DNA of 7,478 nt, taken from GCA-2733415 sp049609325 (GTDB lineage: Bacteria > Bacteroidota > Bacteroidia > Flavobacteriales > Flavobacteriaceae). Position numbers and translations under genes: made by a program. Location: assembly GCA_049609325.1 (NCBI GenBank), contig JBMYYK010000054.1, positions 1 to 7,478 on the forward strand, given 5' to 3'. Shown piece after piece: positions 6,301-7,478 of the stretch (the stretch's first letter is position 1; each line of letters opens with the position of its first letter). The notes below the pieces were generated by a model that worked only from the letters and a program-made list of their open reading frames with translations, was not told where the DNA came from and searched no databases.

Positions 6301-7188
6301 GATTATGAAACTCTAGGGGAAATTATTTTTAGAGGACAAGCTACGGTTGAAAATGGAGAGTTCGAATTTGATTTTGTTGTGCCAAGAGATATTTCAATCC
6401 CACTAGGTGAAGGACGTATTAGTTTTTATGCCAAACGAAATGATGCGCTTGAAAACCAAAATGGAGTAAATACCTCAATTAAAATAGGGGGGGTAAACAC
6501 ATCTGCTCCTGCAGATGATCTGCCACCACAAATTGAAGCATTTATGAATGATGAAAGTTTTGTGTCTGGTGGTACAACAAATGAATCACCGTTTTTATTA
6601 TTGAAATTATCTGATGATAATGGTATAAATACTGCGAGTGGAATTGGGCATGATATTACAGCAATATTAGATGGTGATGAGTCTAACCCGCAAGTGTTAA
6701 ACGATTATTACGAAACAGAACCTGATGATTTTACAAAAGGAAAAGTGAAATATCAGTATAATGATCTAGAGTCTGGGTTACATACCTTAACTATTAAAGC
6801 GTGGGATGTGTATAACAATTCAATTACAACAGAAATTCAGTTTGTTGTTGTAAATGAAAATGATAAGCTGGTTGTAGAGCGTGTGTTAAATTATCCAAAT
6901 CCATTTATTGATTATACGGAGTTTTGGTTTAATCATAATAGCACATCAGAACTAGATGTTATGGTTCAAATCTATACAGTTACAGGGAAATTAGTAAAAA
7001 CTTTACAAGGAAATTCATCTACAGGCAATAAAGGAGGAAATGCATCGTTATTTAGAGGGTTGCCTTGGAACGGTCGTGACGATTTTGGAGATAAAATCGG
7101 AAAAGGGGTTTATGTGTATAAGCTAACTGTAAGGTCAACAAGTACTAATAAGAAGGTGGTCAAGTTTGAAAAACTTGTCATACTGTAA
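3331..7188 (+). CDS. porU: Type IX secretion system sortase PorU (peptidase C25 family)
   Basis: PorU is the surface cysteine protease that cuts the C-terminal domain from T9SS cargo and transfers it to its anchor; it acts with PorV. The 1285-residue protein has an N-terminal signal peptide (hydrophobic core about 12-25, likely cleavage after Ala26). Next come N-terminal beta-rich regions (about 30-530) and a gingipain-like C25 domain (about 540-910). That domain contains DYLVVTPNKF (543-552), YLCLFGDASFD (611-621), SDDFFGMLD (650-658) and LDVAVGRVLA (670-679). Catalytic His785 lies in NYFGHGG and Cys819 in TITCEFTRF, 34 residues apart, close to the gingipain spacing. GDPALKL (904-910) ends the domain. 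Ig-like modules follow (about 930-1175). The C-terminus (about 1184-1285) looks like a T9SS sorting domain, with YPNPF (1188-1192) and GKGVYVYKL (1257-1265). The ATG at 3331 is chosen; Met6 (3346) would also keep the signal peptide. It diverges from gldJ and is followed by porV in the same direction. Confidence 0.96.
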   Translation: MRFSSMNIKYPFTVLLLSFVTVITFAQRKDFKVKWQNNIELRYSESNVVTVHGFQTENFNYDIDKRSVVYAANVNLPLSRPDFQIVDVQYDYISQEHLSSYDKNIISEGLGFKVQSTKSRGVLGAYVEFNPIVYRDGRYQKVLSVSVVFSQGSRRETMSSMSLPITNSEMANGEWYKFYIKKDGVYKLDRSFFSSLGVDVNSVNPQNIRLFGNGGRSIPLLNSNVNAYDVTENAVKFVGENDGVFNSGDYMLFYGLSDKGWNNDNRSHINPYTDKTYYYINVSAQNGKRIQPLSEPSTAANRVITDFDEYQYHEIDEENIVRLGRRWFGNRFDVNNNQTFSFDFERLDVSKPVNLKVFAAAAAASTTYMNVSLNDITVDNFSFSPITFATLAREDFFNGSVTVASTNIDVQLNYNNAGNPSASAYLDYIAIEGTSFLRSLDEQFAFKKNETAFLTGVGEYRISDAETVSEVWDVTDIYNVQSKVSSGESTFSFKANLGELRNYVAVVESDFYTPSKDNSSIVDNSNLKGTIFLNESGVQEDIDYLVVTPNKFKLQAERLAEINSSVQGLRTRVVTLDEIYAEFNTGNQDIGAIRNFVKYIYDNGVTDKLKYLCLFGDASFDMKDRIPNNSNYVPTFHTVLSFDLISSFMSDDFFGMLDANEGTMSSSDRLDVAVGRVLANSSQQANEMVTKVQQYYEQGAYGAWRNRMTILSDDVDDDWEYRLEQNLDDLADDIVAHRPFMNMVKLHSDAFTQETSAGGELYPAVNEALRNNIQLGSLVVNYFGHGGEDGLAHERLFQKSDAEDLRNSCKYNLFVTITCEFTRFDNPYRTTGGEITYWNPNGGAISLVTTTREISVYLGERVNEKFTEYLFDFDNTGYVSVAEALRLAKNDEVNYLKRVVFYVGDPALKLSIPDPNIKLTEINGVAITDPSAPALEALGRVTLKGEVVDAADQIITSYNGQLSTTIYDKKQQRTTLGNDGVSDSNGLLLLDYETLGEIIFRGQATVENGEFEFDFVVPRDISIPLGEGRISFYAKRNDALENQNGVNTSIKIGGVNTSAPADDLPPQIEAFMNDESFVSGGTTNESPFLLLKLSDDNGINTASGIGHDITAILDGDESNPQVLNDYYETEPDDFTKGKVKYQYNDLESGLHTLTIKAWDVYNNSITTEIQFVVVNENDKLVVERVLNYPNPFIDYTEFWFNHNSTSELDVMVQIYTVTGKLVKTLQGNSSTGNKGGNASLFRGLPWNGRDDFGDKIGKGVYVYKLTVRSTSTNKKVVKFEKLVIL

Positions 7189-7204
7189 TAAAAAATTATA
7201 TTTG
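7175..7204 (+). promoter_or_regulatory. Candidate porV promoter overlapping the 3' end of porU
   Basis: TTG (7175-7177) and TATATTTG (7197-7204) are separated by 19 bases, a full match to the Bacteroidota pattern of -33 TTG and -7 TAnnTTTG. The -33 part lies in the last codons of porU and the -7 part just after its stop. Transcription would start at about 7208-7211. This suggests that porV can be transcribed separately from porU, and favours the ATG at 7231 over the one at 7213 as start codon. Confidence 0.6.
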
Positions 7205-7230
7205 CTAAAATTATGCGAAATAACAATTCA

Positions 7231-7478
7231 ATGAAAAAACTTATTGCAATAGTCGGAATGCTAACGTGTTGTGTAAATATGAATGCACAAGAAGTTCAAG
7301 CTTATGATAATGATACAAGAGCTATAACAACAGGAACAGCCTTTTTATTGGTTGCAGGAGATGCCCGTGCAGCAGGTATGGGAGATCAAGGTGTGGCGAC
7401 GTCACCAGATGCATTTTCGCAACAATGGAATGTGTCAAAATATGCTTTTGGAGAATCTAAGCAAGGGTTTTCATTAAC
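7231..7478 (+). CDS. porV: T9SS outer membrane protein PorV (LptO), N-terminal part, cut by window end
   Basis: The visible 82 codons encode a signal peptide MKKLIAIVGM..NMNAQ (likely cleavage after Ala19) and the start of a PorV/PorQ family outer-membrane beta-barrel. The diagnostic stretch is GTAFLLVAGDARAAGMGD (about 35-52), followed by GVATSPDAFSQQWN (54-67) and SKYAF (69-73). This matches the PorV N-terminus as I know it, usually PDARAGGMGD..GVATSPD.NSQ.WN. PorV binds the C-terminal domains of T9SS cargo, shuttles them from the translocon and partners PorU in the attachment complex. The reading frame is open to the window end. An in-frame ATG at 7213 would add six polar residues (MRNNNS); the promoter position and the compact signal peptide favour 7231. 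The CC pair in the signal peptide does not form a good lipobox. The gap to porU is 42 bases, or 24 from the earlier ATG. Confidence 0.92.
   Translation, partial: MKKLIAIVGMLTCCVNMNAQEVQAYDNDTRAITTGTAFLLVAGDARAAGMGDQGVATSPDAFSQQWNVSKYAFGESKQGFSL

Noticed and set aside
7161..7177. Perfect inverted repeat CAAGTTT-GAA-AAACTTG as a porU terminator
   Set aside because: It lies before the porU stop codon, encodes conserved-looking residues of the C-terminal domain, and has no T run after it. The second arm also supplies the TTG of the candidate porV promoter.
7231..7290. PorV as a lipoprotein because of the CC pair in its signal peptide
   Set aside because: The residues before the first Cys (MLT) do not form a lipobox, and PorV is a known outer-membrane beta-barrel with a signal peptidase I type leader ending NAQ.
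1..7478. A previously undescribed system, mobile element, CRISPR array or integrated island starting at the tRNA
   Set aside because: All long frames belong to known core families, there is no integrase, transposase, direct repeat of the tRNA 3' end or repeat array in view, and base composition looks even across the window.

Overview
The window is an AT-rich chromosomal segment from a member of the Bacteroidota, almost certainly Flavobacteriaceae. The main evidence is the gene set: the gliding lipoprotein GldJ, the type IX secretion (T9SS) sortase PorU and the start of the T9SS outer-membrane protein PorV sit next to one another. The genes also lack clear Shine-Dalgarno sequences, and two sites match the Bacteroidota -7 promoter element TAnnTTTG. 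The genus cannot be fixed from the sequence alone.

Layout from left to right. Bases 1-64 are the 3' part of a tRNA-Val (anticodon TAC), whose 5' end lies outside the window. A symmetric hairpin flanked by A and T runs (64-96) follows at once and serves the tRNA on + and murF on -. murF (112-1386, -) encodes the last cytoplasmic ligase of peptidoglycan precursor synthesis. A second hairpin with an A/T tract separates it from gldJ (1459-3153, -). A 177-bp divergent intergenic region (3154-3330) holds candidate promoters for both directions and a terminator-like hairpin pointing toward gldJ. porU (3331-7188, +) fills the right half. porV begins just after it, probably at 7231, and runs off the window edge; a well-formed candidate promoter for it overlaps the end of porU.

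How the genes work together. PorU and PorV are parts of the outer-membrane complex that receives T9SS cargo, removes the C-terminal sorting domain and attaches or releases the product at the cell surface. GldJ is a lipoprotein built on the sulfatase-modifying-factor (FGE) fold; in Flavobacterium johnsoniae it is needed for gliding and for stability of the T9SS ring component GldK. The segment is therefore a secretion and gliding locus beside a cell-wall housekeeping gene. I recall the same porV-porU-gldJ neighbourhood in other Flavobacteriaceae, so this looks like a conserved core region, not a mobile or accessory island. I see no insertion sequence, CRISPR array, phage gene or obvious new system. 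The points most worth a second look are the regulatory layout of the divergent region, the internal porV promoter with its bearing on the start codon, and the degenerate active site and large insertions of GldJ.
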